The notes under the pieces were generated by a model. The model did not search any database, was not told the origin of the DNA, and was given only the letters and a program-made list of their open reading frames with translations. From DATNFP01 sp035606335 (lineage in GTDB: Bacteria > Bacteroidota > Bacteroidia > Chitinophagales > Chitinophagaceae), in assembly GCA_035606335.1 (NCBI GenBank), contig DATNFP010000023.1:1-43037 (forward strand): a stretch of DNA of 43,037 nucleotides, in the 5' to 3' direction. Below, in pieces: positions 25,091 through 32,820 of this stretch (within the stretch, counting starts at the first letter, position 1; each line of letters starts with the position of its first letter). Made by a program: the position numbers and the translations under genes.

Positions 25091-26014
25091 TTAATAGTGC
25101 CAGATATGCTTTTTATACTGGGTTATTTGTTGTTCTATTTCATTTGATTGCTGCAGTTCTTCTTTATTCGGCGCATAATCTTTTAAGCTCAGATCACCGG
25201 GATTTGATTCCTTTACAATTTTACTACTGAAAGCATGCTCAATAAAAATATCATCAAAGCTTATGTTGTAAATACTGTGTAGTGGGTCAATGACCTCTTT
25301 TGTAACAAACACTTTGCGGCACTGTGGAAAGTACAGCCAGAAAGCAGGCTGCTCACTTACTACTTCTTCAGCAGCTTTTATTTTTATCAGCGGTGCAATA
25401 CCTATTATCCTTGTCTCTACACGTGAGCGTTGCTTATCATAAAATATATCTTCTTTTATTCTGAATTTGGTCACGCTTTCAGAATTAAAGTCATTAAGCT
25501 TCATCACGGCTCCTGTCTGGTTACCTTCAGAGTCAAACTGGGGTACAAGCACACTATCGGTGAGTCTTGCCAATGCTTGCACGGGTGTAAGCCGTGTTAC
25601 GAATGCATCACCTGTAGGATTTTCTTTTGTGCTTGTGGGATCGTAAGCAGTGATTTTCCTTTCAGCGATGCCTTCCATAATAATATCCATCAGGCTTGCT
25701 CCGGGGGTAGCAAATATTTTGTTTTTAGGATCTGTTAGATCTATATCTCTCCATATCCTTTTATAAAAGCGTACATTATTCATGTTCACCTTTGGATACG
25801 GAAATGGCTTGGCATTTGCCAGCGCATTCGATTTATAATAGCCATCTACCGGCAATGCTGTGTCTTCCGGGTTCACTACTGCATTAGACGAAACTGAATC
25901 CTGACCTTTTTGTGGATTCGCTGATGGTGTATCTACAACGTTTTGTGCCATTACGTAGGTATATATCCCACACAACAAAACTGAAAACAACACAAATCTT
26001 AATTTCTTATTCAT
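25091..26014 (-). CDS. gldN: Type IX secretion / gliding protein GldN (PorN)
   Basis: GldN is a periplasmic protein that forms the outer-membrane-associated ring with GldK and contacts GldM. The 307-residue product has a signal peptide ending V-M-A before Gln24. It then has the family signature VRFYKRIWRDIDLTDPKNKIF (about 82-102), LMDIIMEGIAERKITAYDP, and IKEDIFYDKQRSRVETRIIGIAPL. FWLYFPQCRKVF and SFDDIFIEHAFSSKIVKESN follow. Order and strand (K-L-M-N) match the conserved cluster. It starts 24 bases after gldM stops. Confidence 0.95.
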   Translation of the reverse strand: MNKKLRFVLFSVLLCGIYTYVMAQNVVDTPSANPQKGQDSVSSNAVVNPEDTALPVDGYYKSNALANAKPFPYPKVNMNNVRFYKRIWRDIDLTDPKNKIFATPGASLMDIIMEGIAERKITAYDPTSTKENPTGDAFVTRLTPVQALARLTDSVLVPQFDSEGNQTGAVMKLNDFNSESVTKFRIKEDIFYDKQRSRVETRIIGIAPLIKIKAAEEVVSEQPAFWLYFPQCRKVFVTKEVIDPLHSIYNISFDDIFIEHAFSSKIVKESNPGDLSLKDYAPNKEELQQSNEIEQQITQYKKHIWHY

Positions 26015-26038
26015 GGTTTATCCATTTATACTTTTAAA

Positions 26039-27574
26039 TTATTCAGCTGTTAATGTTACAGCATCCAATTGCCTTTTCATTCCATCGGGCCCTGTGGCAA
26101 TAATGTTATCAAATATTACCCTGGTACCCGGCACTATATTATTCATTGCTGATTGCATAGCGCCTGATAATACATTTCCTGATGTTTGCAAAACCATGGC
26201 ATCAGCCCTGGGTCTCACGATCACAAGCGTAAAACGGTCTATATTGAATTTTGCATCAAAGTCGAAATTATCGAGCGTCGCAAATATTCTGTTTTGCGAT
26301 TTCAGCGCAACAGTACTTAAGCGGCCACCGCTCTTTCCGCCAAATTTTACCCTGGGATCCGGTATTCGTTTTACCCTGAATTCCGAAGTGCTTATATTCT
26401 GAACTTTTCCACCTTCCAACACTGCAGAAACTGTTACTCTTGCAGTACCCGGCTGGCTTACGCTCACCGTGTAATGTCCGTTAGCCCCCGACATAGATCC
26501 TCCACTTATGCCAACGCGCAAATTTTCTTTCGGAATACCTGGAGCAGAAACCGATACCGGGTTAGGTACACCGATGTAAAACACATTCATTTTATCAGGA
26601 GAAACAACTGCAGATGGCCTTGCCACCTGGTATTTTTCTTCCGGCGTCTGGTATGTTTTAATGGTACCGTCTGTTTGAGTTACTTTTATTGTACCTGACC
26701 ATGTATATACCCCTTCCTTATCTGTATTTACCGTGTACATGCCTTTACCATCTGTTACGGTAAGTTGTTGCCCGTTTACAGATATTTGCGAATTTGCCTT
26801 AGAGTCCGAAGCAGTCAAAAATACTTGTGCTGTATATGGCTGTCCTTGTATCACATACGAGGTAGGCGCTACAGCAACTGCTGCAAATTGGTCAAGATTT
26901 ACAACTGCTCTATCCATCTGGCCAAGTATTTTTCTTATTACCGTTGCCTCGTCATTTTTCAGATCGGCTTGTATTTTAGTAAGAATAGTAATAGCGGCAG
27001 TCAGTGGCATACCATCTCCAAAATTGGCCATCTCCCAGCTCTTCCTTATCCCGCCTTTATGCTTAGGCGGGTCTATGGCAGATAGAGTACCTGTAAAACC
27101 TTGTTGATCAATCGGACTAAGCAAAGCAAACATTTTATCTCTTGTCGCGTTGATAGTATCTTTTAACTTTTTTCCTCTGCCCTGGTTTATCATTAGCCGG
27201 TATGCTATATCCTGGTTATCGCGTTTTTTTACGTCTCCAGTTTTAGAATCATATCCTCCACCATCATCTATCATCAGGTTTTTTATAGCTACAATATATC
27301 CATCCAGGTCATCCGCATATTTTCTAGCCTGCTTTGCTCTTTCATATATTGGCCGTGCACGTTCGGGTTCACTCTGTAGTTTTGTAGATTCAAAAGCTGC
27401 GAAGTTATTATCGATGTTACCCTGAACATTTTTTGTAGAAGTCTGTAGGCTGGTTGTCAATGTCTTGAAAGCATCCAATACTGACGTACTTACATTCAAG
27501 GCTATCATACCCAGCAATACCAGGTATAATATCCCAATCATTTTCTGCCTTGGCGTCTCGTTAATACTTGCCAT
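26039..27574 (-). CDS. gldM: Type IX secretion motor protein GldM (PorM)
   Basis: GldM spans the periplasm as a dimer and, with GldL, forms the proton-driven motor of the T9SS and gliding machinery. The product is 511 residues. It has the conserved cytoplasmic N-terminus and single membrane helix (ETPRQKMIGILYLVLLGMIALNVS, about 6-29), where RQKMIGILYLVL is diagnostic. A helical D1 domain follows, and then beta domains D2-D4 with GKSGGRLSTVALKSQNRIFATLDNFDFD near the C-terminus. It begins 9 bases after gldL stops, consistent with coupled translation. Confidence 0.96.
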   Translation of the reverse strand: MASINETPRQKMIGILYLVLLGMIALNVSTSVLDAFKTLTTSLQTSTKNVQGNIDNNFAAFESTKLQSEPERARPIYERAKQARKYADDLDGYIVAIKNLMIDDGGGYDSKTGDVKKRDNQDIAYRLMINQGRGKKLKDTINATRDKMFALLSPIDQQGFTGTLSAIDPPKHKGGIRKSWEMANFGDGMPLTAAITILTKIQADLKNDEATVIRKILGQMDRAVVNLDQFAAVAVAPTSYVIQGQPYTAQVFLTASDSKANSQISVNGQQLTVTDGKGMYTVNTDKEGVYTWSGTIKVTQTDGTIKTYQTPEEKYQVARPSAVVSPDKMNVFYIGVPNPVSVSAPGIPKENLRVGISGGSMSGANGHYTVSVSQPGTARVTVSAVLEGGKVQNISTSEFRVKRIPDPRVKFGGKSGGRLSTVALKSQNRIFATLDNFDFDAKFNIDRFTLVIVRPRADAMVLQTSGNVLSGAMQSAMNNIVPGTRVIFDNIIATGPDGMKRQLDAVTLTAE

Positions 27575-27583
27575 GCTCGGTTT

Positions 27584-28063
27584 TTAACTTTTACGGAATG
27601 CCTCCAGTTGGGCTTTATATACCATGTTTATCTGCGCCAGGTTATTACTTAGCGCACTCAGCTCTGCAGTGGTTTTTATCATTTCCTGCAGCATATCCTG
27701 CATAACAGCAGTAGAACCCTCTACCTGGTTAACTGAGTCAACGGTTTTAGTAAACTGTTCAAAACCTATTCTTAATCTTTCAATCGTCGCAGGATTAATA
27801 GAGGTTGCCAATAGCTTTTCCAGCTCGGCTGTTGGTGCGGCTTCCTGTTTGCGCGCAATTACATTATTATCCTTCGACTTTAATGAGTCAAAACCCAGGA
27901 TAAAGAAAAGGAACGATTCTACAGCGAGACCAATACCAATCATCCATTCCGCACCATCCCAGTGTAGTATCTTAAACATTACACCTATTATCACAACGCT
28001 GGCACCCCATGAGATAAGTGTATTTATACCGACTTTTCTTTCTACTTTATTTGTCGTATCCAT
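27584..28063 (-). CDS. gldL: Type IX secretion motor protein GldL (PorL)
   Basis: GldL is the inner-membrane pentamer that uses the proton-motive force with GldM. From the ATG at 28063 the product is 159 residues, shorter than the roughly 215 residues of Flavobacterium GldL, mostly in the cytoplasmic tail. Two membrane helices are visible: about 13-31 (INTLISWGASVVIIGVMFK) and 38-57 (AEWMIGIGLAVESFLFFILG). Glu49 in helix 2 sits at the same position as the essential glutamate of the Flavobacterium protein. The rest is a coiled-coil-like tail. The open frame runs 27 codons further upstream, but MDTTNKVERKVGINTLISWG is the expected N-terminus. The start lies 7 bases after the gldK stop. Confidence 0.95.
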   Translation of the reverse strand: MDTTNKVERKVGINTLISWGASVVIIGVMFKILHWDGAEWMIGIGLAVESFLFFILGFDSLKSKDNNVIARKQEAAPTAELEKLLATSINPATIERLRIGFEQFTKTVDSVNQVEGSTAVMQDMLQEMIKTTAELSALSNNLAQINMVYKAQLEAFRKS

Positions 28064-28070
28064 AATGTAA

Positions 28071-29378
28071 TTAAGATTGGTTTTGTTGAATTGCGATCTT
28101 GTTTTCTTTTTTATTTTTTCTACCCCTATACTTCCGGGTAGCAACTTTTTTACCTAATATTTCAGGAGCAGGCATCACGCATCTGAAGCCAATGTAGGAG
28201 TGTGAAACATCCTGCACTTCATAATCCCGTGTATAAGGGCTAAGCGAAGAGGCATTATCTTTCCAGGAGCCGCCACGTACTACTTTCCTCTTCATAAAAT
28301 CGGTTTCAGATGAATCTGCGTCGTATAGCAATACAGGATTTTGGTCGTGTACGAATGCCCAGGCAGATTCTTTATACGCATCAAGCACCCACTCAGATAC
28401 ATTGCCTGACATATTGTATATGCCATATTCATTAGGTGCATAAGACATTACAGGTGCAGTATATGATGAACCGTCTTCAGTATAATCGCCCTCGTTTTGT
28501 TTAAAATTCTCTACCAATCTGTCCTTTCCATCGCGGGGAGCAACTGTGCTATCTACGTTCCGGGTAGTATTACTCTGTTCTTCTCCCTGCGCATATACCC
28601 ACTGGGCTTCAGAAGGCAAAGAATATGGGAAACGGTATTTTTTCAAGTATTTGCTTCCACCGCGTATCGGGAATCTGCTTCTCCACGATGTATATGCCAT
28701 AGCTTGCTTCCAGTTAACCCCAACTACAGGATATTGATCATAAGCAGGATTATTAAAATAATCCTGAACCATTATGTCGTTTTGAGAGTTAGGGAAATCC
28801 GTTGCCCATACTTTAGTATCAGGGTAAACATTTACAGCCTCTATCTCAAATGTATCTGCGTTTGGGTCTGGTGCGCCCTCACGTAAATGAGCATACGCAA
28901 ATACATACAAGTTCTTGCGTACTTCATCATGGTTATACATCGGGGCAAGCTTTTCAGCATTTCGTCCGCTAAAAATTTCATTATGCTTTACTTTCCTCCA
29001 GTTGATCTTCCTTCCGAAAGAATCGCTATGAGCATTGTACTTAAAGTATTTGTCGTCTTTCAGATAATTAGTAACTGCAATCGAGTCTATCACCCAGTTA
29101 ACAAATTGTCTGTACTGTGCGTTACTTACTTCTGTCTTATCAATAAAGAAAGAGCTAAGGCTCACCTGTTTATAGCTACTCGAGTCCGAATCATTCTGGC
29201 CATATTTTATAAGAATGCTCCCACCTTTTACATAAGCCATTCCGGCAGGCGCTGGCAATGTGCTTCCTTTATAAGCTTTTATACGCGTAGCTCTTTCTCT
29301 TTGAGAAAAACATTTAGGCGATAACAATAATAGCGGGATAATGGATAATAATCCCAACGAAATATTCTTCAGGTGCAT
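28071..29378 (-). CDS. gldK: Type IX secretion ring protein GldK (PorK)
   Basis: GldK forms the periplasmic ring of the T9SS with GldN, normally as an outer-membrane lipoprotein. The 435-residue product is first in the K-L-M-N cluster and has an FGE-sulfatase (SUMF1) fold: MAYVKGGSILIKYGQ, FFIDKTEVSNAQYRQF, PVVGVNWKQAMAYTSWR, LPSEAQWVYAQG, NVSEWVLDAYK and VVRGGSWKDNASSLSPYTRD. It ends in a basic tail. No enzyme-type cysteine pair is seen. The leader (MHLKNISLGLLSIIPLLLLSPKCFSQ) has a cysteine at 23, but preceded by S-P-K, which is not a lipobox. I start at the ATG at 29378; the TTG at 29408 lies in a promoter-like CATTTTTG. Confidence 0.92.
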   Translation of the reverse strand: MHLKNISLGLLSIIPLLLLSPKCFSQRERATRIKAYKGSTLPAPAGMAYVKGGSILIKYGQNDSDSSSYKQVSLSSFFIDKTEVSNAQYRQFVNWVIDSIAVTNYLKDDKYFKYNAHSDSFGRKINWRKVKHNEIFSGRNAEKLAPMYNHDEVRKNLYVFAYAHLREGAPDPNADTFEIEAVNVYPDTKVWATDFPNSQNDIMVQDYFNNPAYDQYPVVGVNWKQAMAYTSWRSRFPIRGGSKYLKKYRFPYSLPSEAQWVYAQGEEQSNTTRNVDSTVAPRDGKDRLVENFKQNEGDYTEDGSSYTAPVMSYAPNEYGIYNMSGNVSEWVLDAYKESAWAFVHDQNPVLLYDADSSETDFMKRKVVRGGSWKDNASSLSPYTRDYEVQDVSHSYIGFRCVMPAPEILGKKVATRKYRGRKNKKENKIAIQQNQS

Positions 29379-29458
29379 ATGTAGAAAAAGGTTTTTTCTG
29401 GTAAACAAAAATGAATTTGTTCACATGTAACGTTTACTTTACTTCATCCTCTTAGAAT

Positions 29459-29466
29459 CAAAGATA
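29459..29466 (-). promoter_or_regulatory. Predicted -7 promoter box for the gldKLMN operon
   Basis: On the minus strand the box is TATCTTTG, an exact TAnnTTTG match, giving a leader of about 75 bases before gldK. The nearest upstream TTTG is 25 bases away, longer than the usual 19. A second, weaker CATTTTTG lies at 29406-29413. Confidence 0.45.
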
Positions 29467-29833
29467 GGGTTCAACATTATATTAAATTCATCAAATTGAA
29501 TTCAACACGATATGTTAATAAAATTATAACAATATTTTAATACTTTCTATAAAATACTGATCTACAACAAATTACCAATACAGTAATTATTATTAATGAT
29601 AAAACATTAATAAAATATTATTACGTTGTAGTTCTCATAATCATATAAAATCCAATTAATTATGATAATCATTATATTAATTATGCCTTATTTAAATAAT
29701 TATAAATTTTCAGGTAATAATTTTCTTATGAACAATCGTAACTGCTAAAGATTGCAGGATCCTACCATATAAAAATGTGAATAAAATCTCTTTTCCATTC
29801 CTCCTAATTAATCCTGAGGGGATGGTATCAATG

Positions 29834-29841
29834 TATATTTG
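29834..29841 (+). promoter_or_regulatory. Predicted -7 promoter box for dinB
   Basis: TATATTTG matches TAnnTTTG exactly and lies 18 bases before the ATG, giving a leader of about 11 bases that includes AAAAAAAGG as a possible ribosome-binding site. No -33 TTG at the right distance and no SOS box was recognised. Confidence 0.5.
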
Positions 29842-29859
29842 TAATGCTAAAAAAAGGCG

Positions 29860-30969
29860 ATGGGTAATGAATTAAATACCGCCTTCCGGAAAATAATACA
29901 CATCGATATGGATGCATTTTATGCATCTGTGGAGCAGCGGGACAATCCTGAATATGTTGGTAAGCCTATAATAGTTGGAGGGTCGCCGGAAGGACGTGGC
30001 GGTGTGGTAGCGACAGCAAGCTATGAGGCGCGCAAGTTTGGGGTACGCTCCGCAATGCCATCCAAAAGAGCTATACAGCTCTGCCCGGAAGCTATTTTTA
30101 TTCCTCCTCGTTTTAGTGCATACAAAGAAGCCTCTCAAAAAATAAGAGAAATATTTTCACGCTATACAGATCTGATAGAACCTCTTTCATTAGATGAGGC
30201 CTACTTAGATGTTACTACAGATAAACAAAATATTGGTTCTGCAATAGAAATTGCGAGGCGGATAAAACAAGCAATAAAAGATGAATTAAAGCTCACCGCC
30301 TCAGCAGGAGTTTCAGTTAGTAAGTTTGTTGCAAAGATCGCTTCCGATTATGATAAGCCTGATGGATTAACGTTTATAAGTCCGTCAAAAGTGGAAGAGT
30401 TTATGGAGCAGCTTCCTGTAGAAAAATTCCACGGCGTAGGAAAAGTAACGGCCGACAAAATGAAAGGTATGGGACTGCATACAGGGGCTGATCTAAAAAA
30501 ACTGACAGAAGATGAGCTTGTAAAACATTTTGGGAAAAGCGGTCATTTTTATTTTAGAATAGTTCGTGGCATAGATGAACGACAGGTACAGCCCGATCGT
30601 AAAACAAAATCATTAGGAGCAGAAGATACTTTCCCTTATGACCTAACTACGATAGAAGAAATGAATAAGGAACTGGATAAGATTGCCAAAGTAGTTTACG
30701 ACCGTTTACAACGTTATGAATTGAAAGGAAGAACTATTACACTAAAAGTAAAATACAGCGACTTCAGACGGATCACGCGCAATCAATCGTTTTCTAACCA
30801 TGTAGGTGACCTGGAAACAATAGCCACCACTTCAAAAAATTTGTTATCAGGTACTGACTTAGAAAATGTAAAAATAAGATTGCTGGGCATTTCCCTTTCC
30901 AACTTTAAGGAGGTTGCTCCTGTTCAAAAGAAAGAAAAAAAGTCAGAGCAATTAAATCTTTTCATGTAG
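29860..30969 (+). CDS. dinB: DNA polymerase IV (Y-family)
   Basis: DinB is a low-fidelity polymerase that bypasses template lesions. The product is 369 residues. The palm carries the metal-binding DMDAFYASVE (Asp16, steric gate at Tyr21) and LSLDEAYLD (Asp112, Glu113). Next come the fingers motif VVATASYEARKFGVRSAMP, the helix-hairpin-helix thumb (FHGVGKVTADKMKGMG) and the little-finger domain (SLGAEDTFPYDLTT...). The C-terminus ends QLNLF-M, a clear beta-clamp-binding peptide. The stop is 7 bases from the convergent stop of the MFS gene. Confidence 0.96.
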   Translation: MGNELNTAFRKIIHIDMDAFYASVEQRDNPEYVGKPIIVGGSPEGRGGVVATASYEARKFGVRSAMPSKRAIQLCPEAIFIPPRFSAYKEASQKIREIFSRYTDLIEPLSLDEAYLDVTTDKQNIGSAIEIARRIKQAIKDELKLTASAGVSVSKFVAKIASDYDKPDGLTFISPSKVEEFMEQLPVEKFHGVGKVTADKMKGMGLHTGADLKKLTEDELVKHFGKSGHFYFRIVRGIDERQVQPDRKTKSLGAEDTFPYDLTTIEEMNKELDKIAKVVYDRLQRYELKGRTITLKVKYSDFRRITRNQSFSNHVGDLETIATTSKNLLSGTDLENVKIRLLGISLSNFKEVAPVQKKEKKSEQLNLFM

Positions 30970-30976
30970 CGCACAT

Positions 30977-32242
30977 TTACACCTCAGCCTCTACAGGAGA
31001 TGGCTCTAAAACCGGGGCAACTACTTCATCCTTTATTTTGTGCTTTTTAAGGAAGCGCACATGCAGCAAACCTATCAGCAGAGCAATAATTCCTTCTCCT
31101 AAAACAGTGTTTTCTACACCAAATCGCTGTGAGACAGACCCGATGATTAATCCTCCCAATGGCTGCATTCCAAAAAATGCCATTGCATATATACTTATAA
31201 CCCTGCCACGCATAGATTGTTTTACGGTAGTTTGTATGATGGTATTGGTGATAGTAATCTGCGACATCATACCAAAAGCACCGATCATTACAAACATCAG
31301 GGCTAAGGGATAATATTCCATATGCGAGAAAAGTACAAGCCCTGCACCAAAAACGAACGTATTGATAGCAAGTATTCGTCTAAGGTTAGCATCGTGTTTT
31401 AATGATGCAAGGAATATAGCTCCGACAAAAGCGCCAACTCCGATAACGCTGTCTATTATACCGAATGTAGATGCTGTACCATGGAAAATATCTTTTGCGT
31501 ACACGGGTATTAACGTAGCAAAAGGCAAAACGAACAGGCTGATAAGTGCAAGCATCCCGATTACAAATGCAATAGAAGGAGTGTTCTTTATATAAATAAA
31601 CCCTTCATATAGATCCCTTACTATATTTTTTTTGCGTCGCACCCGCTCATGTTTGGGCAGCCTCATCATTAATAGTGAAATAATCACTGCAACAAAGCTT
31701 AAAGCATTCATCCCGAAACAAACATCATCACCCAATTTCTCTATAGCAATCCCGGCAATACCCGGCCCTATAAGTCTCGATAGGTTGACCATAGATGAGT
31801 TTAGTGCTAATGCATTGGGCAGATCTTTTTTATCATCTATCATTTCATACACCAAGGATTGTCGTGCGGGAACATCATAAGCATTTATAATGCCTAATAA
31901 AGAACTTAGCGCAATTATCTCCCACACATTGTAATGTTTGAAAAATACCAGCACAGTAAGTAATAATGCCTGCACCATTGATGCAACCTGGGTCCATATC
32001 AAAACTTTGTGTCGGTTATACCTGTCTGCAACCACCCCCCCGAAAAATGAAAACAGGAATGAAGGGAACATGGATGCAAACAATGTAAGCCCTAACATAA
32101 ATTTGGAATGCGTGAGAGAATATATTACCCAGCTTACGGCAGTTTTTTGCATCCAGGTGCCTATTAGTGAAACAGATTGCCCGGCAAAAAACAACCTGAA
32201 ATTACGACTCCTGAAAGCGGCGAAAGTATTAATGTTCTTCAT
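30977..32242 (-). CDS. MFS transporter (probable multidrug or metabolite exporter)
   Basis: This is a 421-residue inner-membrane protein with about 12 predicted helices. The N-terminus (FAAFRSRNFRLFFAGQSVSLIGTWMQ) and the loop GGVVADRYNRHKVLIW between helices 2 and 3 carry the major-facilitator signature G-x-x-x-D-R-x-x-R/H. The first motif is typical of the DHA3/EntS-like group. The C-terminal tail is charged and cytoplasmic. It lies 39 bases after the MarR gene on the same strand, so it is probably the pump MarR controls directly. The substrate cannot be read from sequence. Confidence 0.87.
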   Translation of the reverse strand: MKNINTFAAFRSRNFRLFFAGQSVSLIGTWMQKTAVSWVIYSLTHSKFMLGLTLFASMFPSFLFSFFGGVVADRYNRHKVLIWTQVASMVQALLLTVLVFFKHYNVWEIIALSSLLGIINAYDVPARQSLVYEMIDDKKDLPNALALNSSMVNLSRLIGPGIAGIAIEKLGDDVCFGMNALSFVAVIISLLMMRLPKHERVRRKKNIVRDLYEGFIYIKNTPSIAFVIGMLALISLFVLPFATLIPVYAKDIFHGTASTFGIIDSVIGVGAFVGAIFLASLKHDANLRRILAINTFVFGAGLVLFSHMEYYPLALMFVMIGAFGMMSQITITNTIIQTTVKQSMRGRVISIYAMAFFGMQPLGGLIIGSVSQRFGVENTVLGEGIIALLIGLLHVRFLKKHKIKDEVVAPVLEPSPVEAEV

Positions 32243-32281
32243 AAAAAATATCCATCATCTATAACTCATCATTCATTCCAA

Positions 32282-32716
32282 CTAATCAAAATCAACCAAC
32301 CTGGTAAGAGGCACTAATAAATTGCGCAGCATGTCCCGCTCTTTTGCAGAGCATGCTTCAGCTAATGCTTTGCTAAGCCATTCATCACGTTCACTCCTGG
32401 TTTTATTGATAACATTTTGCCCAGCTTTCGACAGTGAGATAATAACTTTGCGCTTGTCCGTCTTCGAGGATTTTCTATTAATATAACCTAACTCTAAAAG
32501 ATGATTCAGAATTTGAGACATGGATTGAGTGGTTATCTTCTCTATTGCCGCCAGCTCGCTTGGCAACAATTCCCTATGCTGGTCAAGCAAAACAAGTGTA
32601 GACCGTTCTGTCAGGGATAAACCTTCTGCGGTAGATATTTTCTTCAATTTTTTCACAAGCCGGGAGACAACCGTCCTGAGTTCCGATGCCAACTGAAGAT
32701 TATCCTTTTCGATCAT
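32282..32716 (-). CDS. MarR-family transcriptional regulator
   Basis: This is a 144-residue winged-helix DNA-binding protein. The domain runs from about 25 to 110: LSLTERSTLVLLDQHRELLPSELAAIEKIT, then the recognition helix region TTQSMSQILNHLLELGYINRK and the wing SSKTDKRKVIISLSKAGQ. The D-x-R-x wing motif is the family hallmark. MarR proteins usually repress their own operon and nearby efflux genes until a ligand binds. Here the regulator heads a MarR-MFS pair and sits behind a four-component RND operon. A perfect palindrome lies 11 bases before the start codon. Confidence 0.9.
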   Translation of the reverse strand: MIEKDNLQLASELRTVVSRLVKKLKKISTAEGLSLTERSTLVLLDQHRELLPSELAAIEKITTQSMSQILNHLLELGYINRKSSKTDKRKVIISLSKAGQNVINKTRSERDEWLSKALAEACSAKERDMLRNLLVPLTRLVDFD

Positions 32717-32726
32717 AAAATGAAGA

Positions 32727-32742
32727 TAAACTTATAAGTTTA
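32727..32742. promoter_or_regulatory. Perfect 16-base palindrome, probable MarR operator
   Basis: TAAACTTATAAGTTTA reads the same on both strands and lies 11 bases upstream of the MarR ATG, overlapping the predicted transcription start. MarR dimers bind palindromes of about this length, so an autoregulatory operator is the best reading. The low-GC context raises the chance of a coincidental match somewhat. Confidence 0.65.
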
Positions 32743-32747
32743 CCTTA

Positions 32748-32755
32748 CAAAATTA
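32748..32755 (-). promoter_or_regulatory. Predicted -7 promoter box for marR-MFS
   Basis: On the minus strand the box reads TAATTTTG, an exact TAnnTTTG match. The predicted start near 32741 falls at the edge of the palindrome at 32727-32742. A -33 TTG occurs only 14 bases upstream, closer than usual. Confidence 0.5.
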
Positions 32756-32820
32756 CAATTTAAATGTATCAATGCTTCGGAGAACTATATAGTATCTCCT
32801 TAATTTAACATTGACTTTAT

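Larger units (their letters stand above)
29409..29859. other. AT-rich divergent intergenic region between gldK and dinB
   Basis: No gene is seen in these 451 bases. The stretch 29470-29720 is extremely AT-rich. It holds a 9-base inverted repeat TTATTAATG/CATTAATAA (29590-29613) and a Fur-box-like TGATAATCATTATAT (29663-29677). Closer to dinB there is a hairpin, CCATTCCTC with GAGGGGATGG (29795-29825). The gldK and dinB promoter boxes lie at the two ends. Confidence 0.6.

Noticed and set aside
32779..32799. Inverted repeat as a terminator of the RND operon
   Set aside because: The hairpin is well placed after the last RND gene but has no T-run after it on the minus strand, so I treat it only as a possible regulatory element.
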